Source of the DNA: JACDER01 sp963717765
GTDB lineage: Bacteria; Actinomycetota; Thermoleophilia; Gaiellales; Gaiellaceae
Reading direction: 5' to 3'
Length of the DNA stretch: 64,000 bases
Assembly: GCA_963717765.1 (NCBI GenBank)
Contig: CAVQWX010000007.1
Coordinates: forward strand, 329,417-393,416
Part shown: in pieces, positions 49,882 through 58,214 of the stretch
Layout: every line of letters begins with the position of its first letter
Numbering within the stretch: position 1 is the stretch's first letter
Program-made: the position numbers and the translations under genes
The notes under the pieces: generated by a model
What the model saw: the letters and a program-made list of their open reading frames with translations, nothing else
The model's database searches: none
Told to the model about the DNA's origin: nothing

Positions 49882-51094
49882 GGGCGCGAGTGTACCGGGT
49901 CACTGCCCAGGTCCACAGCACGAACCCGGAGATCGCGCCGCCGGACGCGACATCGGTTGGAGCGTCGTTGACGACCAGCGACACGGCGAGCCCGACGAGC
50001 AGCGCATCGAGCGCCGGCGACCGGGGGCGCCGCACCGCCAGCCAGGCGAGCGCGACAAGGGAGACCGCGACGATGAGCGCCGCATGCCACGTTGTGAGGT
50101 GGTCGGCGGAGAGGTGAAGGCGGTGGCCGATGTCGCCGAACCAGCCGGCCGGCCCCTTTTCGAACGCACGCGTGACATGGCTGTGGCCACCACTCGCCTC
50201 GTCGATGCCGATGAACGCGAGGACGAGGGCGATCGCGGCCGTGATGGCCACGGCGAGTCGCCTGAACGTGACCGGCCCCGCCAGGCGGAGTGCGAGGAAC
50301 GCGAACGCCGCGGCGAAGACGATCAGGCCTCCGCCGTCCGCGCCGGTTCGGCTCCACCCGACCGTCACGAGCCCGAGGGCGGCGATGGGGAGGACACTGA
50401 CGAGCCCGAGCTCGGCGGCCGAGAAGAGCGAGATCGTGAGCAGGACTGTCTCGACCACGTTGTTGACGCCGTAGAAGCGGCCGCCCTCCTCCGGGCGCGG
50501 GCCGATGGCGGCGAAGCCGGCGGTCTCGGGCCAGGCCCACAGGACGACGAGGAAGAGGAGGAGGAGCGCAGGGCCGAGCCAGAGGACGAGCCTGCGCGGA
50601 ATCGAGACGGCGGCGGCGAGCGCGACCGAGCCGAGCGCCAGCACCGGAAGGACGACCTCCGCCCGTGCCGCGCCGGCGAGGCCGAGCAGCAGGCTGACCG
50701 CGAGGATCGCGGGCGCCGTCGCGACGCAGAGGCGTCGCGTGAATCCCGTCCTGCGCCAGAGCGCGAGCAGGATCGCTCCGATCGTTAGCGCCACGAGCAG
50801 GACGAGCGCCCAGCGCCGGGCGGCGTGGATCTGCTCGAAGCGGCGCTCCAGTCGTGCGACGCGTGCGGCCGCGTGCGGTACCTGGAGCGTTCCGAGCCGC
50901 TCTCGGTGGCGCAGGTCGTCCGCCGCGACGAGCCCCGGAATTCGAGTCGACGTCGAGGTCAGGAGGCCCTCCGGGCCGCCCAGCCGGATCTGGTGTAGGG
51001 GCTCACCCTTAGTGGCAATCAGCCCTACCGCCGGCGCGGCGGGACCGGCCGTCACCAGACAGGCCCCCGCTACGATTAAGGCAATCCACTTCAA
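49820..51094 (-). CDS. Polytopic membrane protein of unknown function
   Basis: About 424 aa with an N-terminal membrane segment, an extracytoplasmic part of about 80 aa (GPEGLLTSTSTRIPGLVAADD, LERRFEQIHAARRW) and roughly ten more helices. A polar motif GRFYGVNNVVETVLL lies between helices; similar RFYG-x-N-E-type motifs occur in uncharacterised actinobacterial membrane proteins. TTG 51094 is the most likely start. It is divergent from htpX with start codons 15 nt apart. Confidence 0.65.
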   Translation of the reverse strand: MKWIALIVAGACLVTAGPAAPAVGLIATKGEPLHQIRLGGPEGLLTSTSTRIPGLVAADDLRHRERLGTLQVPHAAARVARLERRFEQIHAARRWALVLLVALTIGAILLALWRRTGFTRRLCVATAPAILAVSLLLGLAGAARAEVVLPVLALGSVALAAAVSIPRRLVLWLGPALLLLFLVVLWAWPETAGFAAIGPRPEEGGRFYGVNNVVETVLLTISLFSAAELGLVSVLPIAALGLVTVGWSRTGADGGGLIVFAAAFAFLALRLAGPVTFRRLAVAITAAIALVLAFIGIDEASGGHSHVTRAFEKGPAGWFGDIGHRLHLSADHLTTWHAALIVAVSLVALAWLAVRRPRSPALDALLVGLAVSLVVNDAPTDVASGGAISGFVLWTWAVTRYTRARALADPDPGHRGPGGGRLRW

Positions 51095-51109
51095 GGAGCG
51101 CGATTTTCG

Positions 51110-52021
51110 ATGAAACGCAAGTCCTACGGTCGTGACGCCGGTCTTTCCTTCCGGATGCTGTTCACCGGCGCGTTGCTCGGTGTGCTGTATGTCGCCTTTG
51201 CCGTAGTTCTTTTCCAGGTTCTCAACGTCGGCCTGATCCCGATGCTCCTGATCGTCATCGGGCTGGCCGTGTTCCAGTACTTCACCTCCGACAAGCTCGC
51301 TCTCGCTGCCTCCGGCGCGAAGGTCGTGAGCGAGCAGGAGGCGCCGGAGCTGCACACCATGATCGAGCGCCTGTGCGCGCTGGCCGATCTGCCCAAGCCC
51401 AAGGTGGCCGTCATCGACACGGACGTCCCGAACGCGTTCGCCACGGGCCGCAGCCCCAAGCACGCGGCTGTCGCGGTGACCACAGGCCTCTGGCGCCGTC
51501 TCGAGCCGCACGAGGTCGAAGGCGTGCTCGCTCACGAGCTGTCGCATATCGCGAACCGTGACGTCCTCGTCATGACGCTCGCCAGCTTCTTCGCCATGCT
51601 CGCCGGCCTGCTGACGCGTTTCGGGCTCTACGGCGGGATGTTCGGGGGCGGCCGTCGCGACGACAACAGCGGCGTACCCATCTGGCTGATCATCTTCCTC
51701 GTCTCGCTCCTGACGTACTTCATCAGCTACCTGCTCATCCGCGCCATCTCGCGCTACCGCGAGTACGCGGCCGACCGCGGCTCGGCGCTGATCACCGGGG
51801 CCCCCGAGAACCTGATGAGCGCGTTGCAGAAGATCGCGAGCGGGATCATGCAGATCCCGCAGCAGGACCTGCGCGAGGTGCAGACGATGAATGCGTTCTT
51901 CATCATCCCGACGAGCGTGAAGGCGACGACGGTCGAGCTCTTCGCGACCCACCCGCCCCTCGAGAAGCGTCTTGCCCGCCTGGCCGAGATCGCCCGCGAG
52001 ATGGGCAAGCCGGTCGCTTAG
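51110..52021 (+). CDS. htpX: HtpX-type membrane zinc metalloprotease
   Basis: 303 aa, M48B family: two N-terminal helices, VPNAFATGRSPKHAAVAVTTGL, catalytic HELSH (about 143-147), two more helices, third zinc ligand in EYAADRGSAL and a C-terminal ATHPPLEKRLARL. It degrades misfolded membrane proteins. Followed 10 nt later by pspAB, a pairing known in actinobacterial and archaeal Psp systems. SD AAGGAG precedes ATG. Confidence 0.94.
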   Translation: MKRKSYGRDAGLSFRMLFTGALLGVLYVAFAVVLFQVLNVGLIPMLLIVIGLAVFQYFTSDKLALAASGAKVVSEQEAPELHTMIERLCALADLPKPKVAVIDTDVPNAFATGRSPKHAAVAVTTGLWRRLEPHEVEGVLAHELSHIANRDVLVMTLASFFAMLAGLLTRFGLYGGMFGGGRRDDNSGVPIWLIIFLVSLLTYFISYLLIRAISRYREYAADRGSALITGAPENLMSALQKIASGIMQIPQQDLREVQTMNAFFIIPTSVKATTVELFATHPPLEKRLARLAEIAREMGKPVA

Positions 52022-52031
52022 GCCTCCTGAA

Positions 52032-52598
52032 TTGGGCTTTACCGACGTTCTTTTCGGGCGCAAGAAGCTCAAGGACGCCAAGAGCGAGCGCCTGTTCGCT
52101 ATCTCGACGGCGCGGATCACGCTCGAAGCCGAGCTCGGGCTGAAGTCGGCTGGTGTCGCCGCGCTCTGCTTCAAGCCGCTTTCGGCCGGGGAGTTCGTGC
52201 GCGCCGAGAACGAGCTGCATGAGCTGCTCGACTTCGCGGCGCAGAAGTCCAATTCCAAGGTCGAGCGGAAGTCGGACGAGTTCGGTTTCGAGTGGCTCGT
52301 CCTGCGCGATCCCGATTTCGAGGATCTCGTCGCCACCGTCCACCTGATCGACTCGGAGTTGGTCTCGCGCGGATTCGGGACGCAGCTGCTCGCCGCCGTC
52401 TTCCGCTTCGACGGTAAGCAGGGCGCCGTCTACTGGATCTACGGGTACAAGACGGGCACCTTCTGGCCGTTCGTGCCCAAAGGCGAGAAGGAGCGCGACA
52501 ACGCGGAGGAGCTCGAGCTCAAGGCGAAGCTCGAGGGAGAGATGCCGATCGAGCAGGATCTCTCGCGCTGGTTCGCGCTGTACGGCGCACCACTCTGA
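52032..52598 (+). CDS. pspAB: PspA-associated protein PspAB
   Basis: 188 aa: begins GFTDVLFGRKKLKDAKSERLFAISTA, with FGFEWLVLRDPDFEDLVATVH, then WIYGYKTGTFWPFVP and a C-terminal LEGEMPIEQDLSRWFALYG. This matches the PspAB family that accompanies PspA, PspAA and HtpX outside proteobacteria. TTG 52032 is the start that fits the family. Molecular function is undefined; a role in membrane stress sensing is inferred from context. Confidence 0.85.
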   Translation: MGFTDVLFGRKKLKDAKSERLFAISTARITLEAELGLKSAGVAALCFKPLSAGEFVRAENELHELLDFAAQKSNSKVERKSDEFGFEWLVLRDPDFEDLVATVHLIDSELVSRGFGTQLLAAVFRFDGKQGAVYWIYGYKTGTFWPFVPKGEKERDNAEELELKAKLEGEMPIEQDLSRWFALYGAPL

Positions 52599-52648
52599 CC
52601 CAGAGGCGGCACGATCGCGTCGCGCTTTGAGGAGTAGGCTTCCAGGGG

Positions 52649-52903
52649 ATGGACGCCGGGCGTACGCGGTGGACCGACGAGCGGATCGACGATCTCTCGC
52701 TTGGGGTGCGCGACGACATTCGCGAGCTGCGGCTTGAGATGCGCGAGTTTCGTTCCGAAATGCGAGACGGGTTCCGCGGCGTTCGCGGCGAAATCGCTGA
52801 GGTTCGAGGCGAAGCCGGAATGAACCGCCGCTTGCTGATGAGCCTGTGGGCGACCACGCTGCTCGGCTTCGCCGGTCTGATCGTCGAGACAGGCCTGCGT
52901 TAG
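52649..52903 (+). CDS. Small coiled-coil protein with C-terminal membrane anchor
   Basis: 84 aa. A heptad-rich charged helix (about 10-58, RIDDLSLGVRDDIRELRLEMREFRSEM) leads to one membrane helix (LLMSLWATTLLGFAGLIVET). Tail-anchored coiled-coil miniproteins with a RWTDERIDDL-type opening are common hypothetical proteins in actinobacteria. It ends 4 nt into the convergent carbonic anhydrase gene. Lying between the two psp gene pairs, an envelope-stress role is possible. Confidence 0.65.
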   Translation: MDAGRTRWTDERIDDLSLGVRDDIRELRLEMREFRSEMRDGFRGVRGEIAEVRGEAGMNRRLLMSLWATTLLGFAGLIVETGLR

Positions 52904-53475
52904 AGCAGGACGACCCGGCCCGAGTCGAGCGAGTAGACGGAGGGGACGACCCGCAGCGCATCCGACTCCACTGCCTGCCGCACGATCGCGCTTCGCTCCG
53001 GAAGCGCGCGGGCACCGGCGAGTGCGTTCGCGCGCACGGCGTCGTCCACGCTCATGCCGGGCTCGAGCACGGCTCCGAGCGCGTCGACTACCGCGTGAAT
53101 ACTCCCTCCGGGGCTTCCGCCTCCGTTCACGAGCTCGACCGCGGCGGTGACGGCCCCGCACCGCTCGTGTCCCATGACCACGACGAGCACCGGCGAGAGG
53201 TGCGCGACGGCGTACTCGATCGATCCGACGACAAAGGGGTCGAGCACGTTGCCGGCGACGCGGCAGACGAAGAGGTCGCCGAGAGTCGCGTCGAACACCA
53301 GCTCGGACGGGACGCGCGAGTCCGAGCAGCTGAGGACGACCGCGTACGGCTGCTGCTCGTCCGCGACCTCCTCGCGTCGCGCGGCGAGATCATGGCCTGT
53401 GGACTCTCCCTCGACGAAGCGCGCGTTCCCCGCGAGCAGCAGGTCGAGCGCTTCCTCCGGCGTTGTCGGGCGCAC
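52900..53475 (-). CDS. Beta-class carbonic anhydrase
   Basis: 191 aa. Zinc ligands and dyad: VLSCSDSRVPSE (Cys, Asp-Arg) and VVVMGHERCGAV (His, Cys). RVAGNVLD and SIEYAVAHL are also typical. It interconverts CO2 and bicarbonate; bicarbonate is the carboxylase substrate, though no link to the acc operon 36 kb away is implied. GTG 53475 abuts the pspAA stop, so it is transcribed with pspA-pspAA. Confidence 0.92.
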   Translation of the reverse strand: MRPTTPEEALDLLLAGNARFVEGESTGHDLAARREEVADEQQPYAVVLSCSDSRVPSELVFDATLGDLFVCRVAGNVLDPFVVGSIEYAVAHLSPVLVVVMGHERCGAVTAAVELVNGGGSPGGSIHAVVDALGAVLEPGMSVDDAVRANALAGARALPERSAIVRQAVESDALRVVPSVYSLDSGRVVLL

Positions 53476-53763
53476 TCAGGTCGGCAGGTCCGGAATGAAT
53501 CCTTCATCCGTCATGAGCTCTTTCGTCTCCTCCAGGGTGAGGTCGCTCGGCGGGACCAGGGCATCGGAAGGCGAAAGGTCGTCATCCGCCAGAGGCTCGC
53601 CCTTCTGCTTCACGAGCTCGAACATCTGCTCGAGCGCCTGGTCGAGCGCGGTCTCATCGCCTGCCTCGGCGGCCGCGGTCGCGCGGTCGTCCAGTTCGTT
53701 CAGCTCGCCCAGCAGCGAGTTGTCCACCCTGTACTGGCCCTCTCCCATCAGCCGCACGATCAT
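53476..53763 (-). CDS. pspAA: PspA-associated protein PspAA
   Basis: 95 aa: opens MIVRLMGEGQYRVDNSLLGELNELDD, the family hallmark, with LMTDEGFIPDLP at the end. PspAA is the usual partner directly after PspA in actinobacteria, cyanobacteria and archaea. ATG overlaps the pspA stop (ATGA). Confidence 0.9.
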   Translation of the reverse strand: MIVRLMGEGQYRVDNSLLGELNELDDRATAAAEAGDETALDQALEQMFELVKQKGEPLADDDLSPSDALVPPSDLTLEETKELMTDEGFIPDLPT

Positions 53764-54491
53764 TTCTCGATCTCCTTCGGAGCGCTACCGGAGCCGACCT
53801 CGGCCTTCATCTTCGCCAGCTCGTCGTCAACTTGCGTCCCGGTCGCAAGCTGCCTGAGCTCGCGGTCGAGGTCGGTCTCGCCGCCGGTGGTGAAGTCCTC
53901 GAGCGCGCCCGACTCGACGAGCTCGTCCACCGCCGATGCGCGCGCCTGCATCGACTCGGTCTTGTCCTTGGCGCGCTGGATGGCCAGACCCGTGTCCGCC
54001 ATCTGCTCGCCGATGCCCGTCGCGGCCTCGCCGATCCGCACCTGCGCCTCGGCGGCCGAGTACTGCGCCTTGATGACCTCCTTTTGCGAGCGGAACGCCT
54101 CGATCTTGACCGAGAGCTGCTTCTCGCTCGCGACGAGTTTCTCCTGCTGCGCCTGCAGACCCTGGATCTGCTGGTCGAGCCCCTGCAACTGCTCCTGCGC
54201 GACCGCCTTGCGCTGAAGCGCTTCGCGCGCGAGATCCTCGCGGCCGGCCTGCAGCGCCTGGCGCGCCTGGCCGTCCAGCTTGACCACGCTCTGCTCCAGC
54301 GTCGACGTCTGCATCTCCAGCCGCTTCTTGGACGTGACGACGTCGGCGACGCCGCGCTTGACGTTTTGAAGGAGCTCGAGCTGCTTCTCGTAGGAGTAGT
54401 CGAGCGTCTCGCCCGGATCCTCGGCCCTGTTGAGCAGCTTGTTGATCTTGGCTTTGACGATCGTCGAAGCCCTGTTCATCATCCCTGGCAT
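53760..54491 (-). CDS. pspA: Phage shock protein A / IM30 family
   Basis: 243 aa, almost all coiled coil: RASTIVKAKINKLLNRAEDPGETLDYSYEKQLELL at the N-terminus (membrane-binding helix and hairpin), then long helices ending EVGSGSAPKEIEK. It is an ESCRT-III-like membrane-remodelling protein that stabilises damaged membranes. ATG 54491 has AGGAGA upstream. pspA-pspAA-carbonic anhydrase form one unit, convergent with htpX-pspAB and the miniprotein. Confidence 0.92.
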   Translation of the reverse strand: MPGMMNRASTIVKAKINKLLNRAEDPGETLDYSYEKQLELLQNVKRGVADVVTSKKRLEMQTSTLEQSVVKLDGQARQALQAGREDLAREALQRKAVAQEQLQGLDQQIQGLQAQQEKLVASEKQLSVKIEAFRSQKEVIKAQYSAAEAQVRIGEAATGIGEQMADTGLAIQRAKDKTESMQARASAVDELVESGALEDFTTGGETDLDRELRQLATGTQVDDELAKMKAEVGSGSAPKEIEK

Positions 54492-54532
54492 TCCGTCTCC
54501 TTGTCCCGAGTGTGCGGGGTAGCCTATCGACC

Positions 54533-55189
54533 GTGCTGGTAGCCAGGAGCATGGATCCCGGCTGGCTCTCGAACGCCTATCTCGTCGCGGACGAGGAGGG
54601 CGGGACGGCCGTCTACGTCGATTCCGGCGCGCCGTTGGAGCCGTTGCAGAAGGCGGCTTCAGAGTGGGGGGTGACGCCGACCCACGTCCTGCGGACGCAC
54701 GCGCATGCGGATCACGTCGTGCATGAAGGCGAGCTCGGGCTCCCCGTAGTGACGGGCGCGCTGACGGAGGGCGGGTTGGAGGTCGAGGCAATCCCCACGC
54801 CCGGCCACTCCGACGACATGGTCTGCTTCGTCGTCAACGGCGAGCTCGTGTTCTCGGGGGACACGCTCTTCAAGGACACGGTCGGAGGTGGCAACGTCGA
54901 GCAAATCCGCCGCTCCGTGATGGACGTCTACATGACGATGCCGCACGAGCGCCGCGTCCTTCCCGGCCACACCGACGAGACGACGATCGGCCGCGAGTGG
55001 GAGGAGAACCCGTTCGTGCGGGTCTGGCGCGGTGTCGAGCCCGAGGGGGCGGAGCCGGTGCGGGTCGGTGGGGAGGACGCGACGCTGGTCGTCTGGTCGC
55101 CCGACTACGACGGCAAGGGCAAGGCGTGGGTGCGGTTCGCGGACGGCCGCGACGCGATCGTCGGCGGTTCGAGAGTCGAGCGAAAGTGA
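54533..55189 (+). CDS. Metallo-beta-lactamase-fold hydrolase (glyoxalase II-like)
   Basis: 218 aa. Metal site THAHADHV (HxHxDH), GHSDDMVCF, SGDTLFKDTVG and PGHTDETTIGREWEENPF, in the pattern of hydroxyacylglutathione hydrolase-like and thioesterase MBL proteins. The substrate is not determined; glutathione is uncommon in actinobacteria, so another thiol ester is likely. GTG 54533 start; stop overlaps the next gene (GTGA). Confidence 0.83.
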   Translation: MLVARSMDPGWLSNAYLVADEEGGTAVYVDSGAPLEPLQKAASEWGVTPTHVLRTHAHADHVVHEGELGLPVVTGALTEGGLEVEAIPTPGHSDDMVCFVVNGELVFSGDTLFKDTVGGGNVEQIRRSVMDVYMTMPHERRVLPGHTDETTIGREWEENPFVRVWRGVEPEGAEPVRVGGEDATLVVWSPDYDGKGKAWVRFADGRDAIVGGSRVERK

Positions 55190-55620
55190 AACTCCTCGCC
55201 GGCGCGGCGGTTCTGCTCGCGATCGGCGCCGGCCTCGGGACGTACTTCGCGCTCGCCGGAGCATCTCACGAGCATTCGCCGGTGGGGAAGAGAGACCCAA
55301 TCCTCGAAGCGGCGCTCAACCGCGGGATCATCTCGGGGTATAGAACAATCCCGCGGCTGTTTAGGCGAGTCAGTTATCACGTCGCGGGTTCGGACATCAC
55401 GGTCGAGTTTGCGAATGCGTGTGGCGATCAGGCGGGCATGTGCTTCGAGCCTGCAGTGCTTCGGATTGAGTACGGGCGCGAGTCTCGTACGCAGGCCCAA
55501 AGGCTTCTTAGACTTGCGCAAACCCGCTGGTCGGGGAAGGTCAAGTCGTTCGAAACGAAGGGACTCAACTCGCACACACCGGACGCACGCATCATGCTCA
55601 TCCCTAAAGCGGGGGCCTAG
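55186..55620 (+). CDS. Small membrane-anchored/secreted protein, unknown
   Basis: 144 aa. N-terminal hydrophobic helix (about 3-24, LLAGAAVLLAIGAGLGTYFALAG) as uncleaved anchor or signal, then an alpha/beta domain with two cysteines (ANACGDQAGMCFEP) that could form a disulfide. GTG 55186 overlaps the MBL gene stop. No family recognised. Confidence 0.65.
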   Translation: MKLLAGAAVLLAIGAGLGTYFALAGASHEHSPVGKRDPILEAALNRGIISGYRTIPRLFRRVSYHVAGSDITVEFANACGDQAGMCFEPAVLRIEYGRESRTQAQRLLRLAQTRWSGKVKSFETKGLNSHTPDARIMLIPKAGA

Positions 55621-55634
55621 CGAAAGGAGACGCC

Positions 55635-55946
55635 ATGGCTGTGAAGTTGCATCGCTGCAAGAACGAGTGGGTGAAGATCGGAGGTCACCCGTGCTGGCGC
55701 GTGCAGAAGGCGCTGGACGAGGCGCAGGTGGAGTACGAGATCGTCCACGAGACGCCGACATTCGCCCGCAGCAAGCGCGAGAACACCATCAAGCGAACCG
55801 GCGGAAGCGCCCTGCCGTGGATCGAGTTCGACGACGGCTCGGTCTACCGCGAGGAGTCGGCGGACATGGCCGAGACGATCAAAGCGGGCAAGCTCGAGGA
55901 GAAACGCGGCCACGCGAGCGAGGCGGTTGCGCCGGGAGCCTCCTAG
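55635..55946 (+). CDS. Thioredoxin-fold (GST N-terminal-like) protein
   Basis: 103 aa: KLHRCKNEWVKIGGHPCWRVQKALDEAQVEYEIVH followed by TGGSALPWIEFDDGSVYREESADMAETIK, which is a beta-alpha-beta thioredoxin-like domain with the cis-Pro (ALPW) and a Ser/Glu pair as in glutathione-transferase N-domains. A CxxC is lacking; only a separated Cys pair (C8, C20) exists. Ribosome site AAAGGAG. Possibly co-transcribed with the MBL gene. Confidence 0.75.
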   Translation: MAVKLHRCKNEWVKIGGHPCWRVQKALDEAQVEYEIVHETPTFARSKRENTIKRTGGSALPWIEFDDGSVYREESADMAETIKAGKLEEKRGHASEAVAPGAS

Positions 55947-55962
55947 CTACACTCGTCGGCGC

Positions 55963-56035
55963 GGGGCTATAGCTCAGCTGGAAGAGCGCCTGGATCGCAC
56001 CCAGGAGGTCGCCGGTTCGAGTCCGGCTAGCTCCA
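55963..56035 (+). tRNA. tRNA-Ala(CGC)
   Basis: 73 nt: acceptor GGGGCTA with TAGCTCC plus discriminator A, D-arm AGCTCAGCTGGAAGAGC, anticodon stem CCTGG/CCAGG with loop ATCGCAC (anticodon CGC), T-loop TTCGAGT. CCA is not encoded. It decodes GCG. Confidence 0.93.
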
Positions 56036-56069
56036 TCCGCGAAAGTCCTGCTACTGATATGGAGTTTGA

Positions 56070-56093
56070 CCGGCGACGAGGCCTCGTCGCCGG
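56070..56093 (+). terminator. Hairpin downstream of tRNA-Ala
   Basis: Perfect 11-bp stem CCGGCGACGAG (56070-56080) with CTCGTCGCCGG (56083-56093), 2-nt loop, no U-tract. Probably ends the tRNA transcript. The remaining 265 nt up to 56358 hold no gene; a CAGTCTG..CAGACTG inverted repeat occurs at about 56152-56180. Confidence 0.55.
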
Positions 56094-56358
56094 ATCATCG
56101 CTTCCAGGTCGGCATCGCTGGCGCGCTGCCGGGGCGGCACGAGCGGAAGGTCCAGTCTGGTCGACTGCGGTCAGACTGATATTCGAGGGCTTCACCTCAA
56201 GACCCGGTATTCGTCGCGGCTCGCACTCTAGAAGCGGGCGCCGCCGGCGTGCGCCGGCTGCCCGTAGTAGCGATCGCGAGCCTCGCGCGACGGACGTGGG
56301 CCTGCCGCGTGCTCGTGCGCGCCCCGGCAACGCGCCGGAGGCGATGCTGGGAGGTGTC

Positions 56359-56580
56359 TCAGTCAAGCGTCGCCGCCTCCCACAGGAACGCGGCGAGCTC
56401 ACGCGCGCAGGCGATGGCGACCACGCCGGCGGGCTTGCGCCGCTCGCGGTAGAGGTGCTGCCAGCGCTGGTGCAGGCGCCGCTGCGCCACGCCCGAGCCT
56501 GCCAGCGCCGAGGTCGTGGTGACGAGAACTGCTGCGAGGGCTGCGGTGAGCGCATACAGAATGGGCTTGAGTGCTGACAT
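56359..56580 (-). pseudogene. Chimeric reading frame: signal peptide fused to IS110-type transposase tail
   Basis: 73 codons. The first 28 are a clean Sec signal peptide (MSALKPILYALTAALAAVLV..SALA) behind a strong GGAGGAG ribosome site. The rest, QRRLHQRWQHLYRERRKP then VVAIACARELAAFLWEAAT, is the C-terminal end of an IS110/IS116-family transposase. The most likely history is insertion and decay of an IS110 element in a secreted-protein gene, leaving both ends joined in frame. About 320 nt of featureless DNA downstream may be the IS end. Confidence 0.6.
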
Positions 56581-56669
56581 AGCGGTACTCCTCCCCGTCG
56601 TGTGCCACAGAAGCGATCGTCACATAGCTCGAGACGTCGCGGATTTACACGTGCAGCGCCGTCCCTCTC

Positions 56670-58082
56670 TCAATGAGCACGGACCGGTTTCGAGGCGGCG
56701 ATGACGCCGCCACCGGTGTCGAGTGCGATGACTTCGATCGTCTTCAGCCTTCGGGCGAACTTGGCAGCGGTGTCGAGTCCGTTCCACGGGACCGTCCGGA
56801 CCCAGCGGAGCCTGGTCGCGGTCCGGCCCGCCAGGATGCGCCAGCGCGCCACTGCAGTCGCGCCGTTCCAGATCGCATGGACGGTGGTCTTTCTACGAGC
56901 CGTATGGTGCGCGGTCGCGGTCGGCATCGTGTCGGGGTGGGCGCTCCACTCGGAGCGGTAGCCGCGGTATGTGTGGTTGCCGCCGGAGAGGGTGGCGTCG
57001 AAAACGACGTTTCCTTGGGGGTCGAATTCGGACACCCGCCCGAGCTGCCCCCAGCCGACAAACGTATCGCCGTTGGCGAGCGCTTGCGCGTTCCCCTGTG
57101 ACGGGACCGAGAGGGCGGCAGGATGCGTCAGCGTTTTGAGCAGGGTCGCTTTCATGGCGGAGGTGTCAAGGTGGATCCAGATCACTCGCGACTGCGGCAT
57201 GGTGTGTCCCCCGGGCTCTCCGTTGTTCTCGTTGTCGAAGATCCGGATCGTGCTCGGCCCCGCGGGAAGTGGGTTGTGCTGCCAGGCGAACCGAGCGCCC
57301 GGCCCCAGCGCGAAGTCGCTGCGTTTGCCGCCGAGACGCCAGAGGATCCGTCCGTTCTGCCGGTCGACTTTGTAGATCGTCCAGGTGTGCCGGCCCGAGA
57401 TGAGTAGGTTGCCGTCGTCGTCGAGGTTGACCGCGTTGATGTGGAAGTAGTCGTAGGAGTCAGGGTCCGAGTTCACTGGTAGGTAGCTCTCGTCGAGTGG
57501 GACGTGGTCGAGGCTGTGCCATTCGAAGAGGACGCGCCCGGTTGCGACGTCGATCTCCTGCACGATGCCGTCGACCACTGTGCCGTCCTTCGGGCCTCCG
57601 ACGGAGGACAGGTCGTACGGCACGCCGTGGTAGATCGTGATCAGCGCCGTCCCCTGCGGGGTCAATGCGAACTCGTGCATGTCGGCGTCGAGGCCGTTAC
57701 CTGCGTGCACAGTCGCGACGACGTGGTAGGAGCTATCGACGATGTGATCGATACCGCCCTGTGACCAGGTGAGCACAGGCTTGCCGAGGTAGCTCTGGAC
57801 CCGGAAGTCGCTGGCCTCGCCGCCGGGCTGGAACCAAACCGGTCGGCCGTGGTCGTCGACGATCTCCGGCCCTTGCGGCAGCTGTCCTTGCTTGGGCGCG
57901 ATGAAGATGTACCCAGGCGCGTCGCCTAGGCCTCTACGGACGACGGAAAGGTGCGGTGGTTGTAGCGACGACCCCGCGCTCCTCGAAGCTTGCGCCGTGT
58001 GCGCTTGCGGTGAGGCGCCGGCCGGCAGCGCAAACGCTAGACAGAACACGGTGGTGGCGGAGCACCGAGCGAAGACTCCCAT
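56670..58082 (-). CDS. Secreted arylsulfotransferase-family (ASST) protein
   Basis: 470 aa. Signal peptide (about 1-24, VFCLAFALPAGASP) then a six-bladed propeller of the Arylsulfotran_2 type: GYIFIAPKQGQLPQGPEIVDDHGRPVWF, ADMHEFALTPQGTALITIYHG, DYFHINAVNLDDDGNLLISGRHTWTIYKVDR and HTYRGYRSEWSAHPDT with conserved histidines. Family members transfer sulfate between phenols without PAPS. ATG 58082 is preceded by GAAGGAGA. Divergent from the giant regulator at 58215. Confidence 0.85.
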   Translation of the reverse strand: MGVFARCSATTVFCLAFALPAGASPQAHTAQASRSAGSSLQPPHLSVVRRGLGDAPGYIFIAPKQGQLPQGPEIVDDHGRPVWFQPGGEASDFRVQSYLGKPVLTWSQGGIDHIVDSSYHVVATVHAGNGLDADMHEFALTPQGTALITIYHGVPYDLSSVGGPKDGTVVDGIVQEIDVATGRVLFEWHSLDHVPLDESYLPVNSDPDSYDYFHINAVNLDDDGNLLISGRHTWTIYKVDRQNGRILWRLGGKRSDFALGPGARFAWQHNPLPAGPSTIRIFDNENNGEPGGHTMPQSRVIWIHLDTSAMKATLLKTLTHPAALSVPSQGNAQALANGDTFVGWGQLGRVSEFDPQGNVVFDATLSGGNHTYRGYRSEWSAHPDTMPTATAHHTARRKTTVHAIWNGATAVARWRILAGRTATRLRWVRTVPWNGLDTAAKFARRLKTIEVIALDTGGGVIAASKPVRAH

Positions 58083-58214
58083 CGCTTTCTCCTTCTCTAG
58101 CTGGAATTGCCGCGATGGTGAGCGGCGGCGGTTGTCCACCGCCTAATCGCCGGTAAATCGGGCTGTCACCTGAGATGAGTCGGTGCCGGGAAGCGGTGTT
58201 AGCCTCAATGTGAG

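Noticed and set aside
51095..52336. N-terminal extension of the membrane-protein frame into htpX
   Set aside because: It would overlap htpX and pspAB entirely antisense and is not membrane-like; the TTG at 51094 gives a sensible N-terminal helix.
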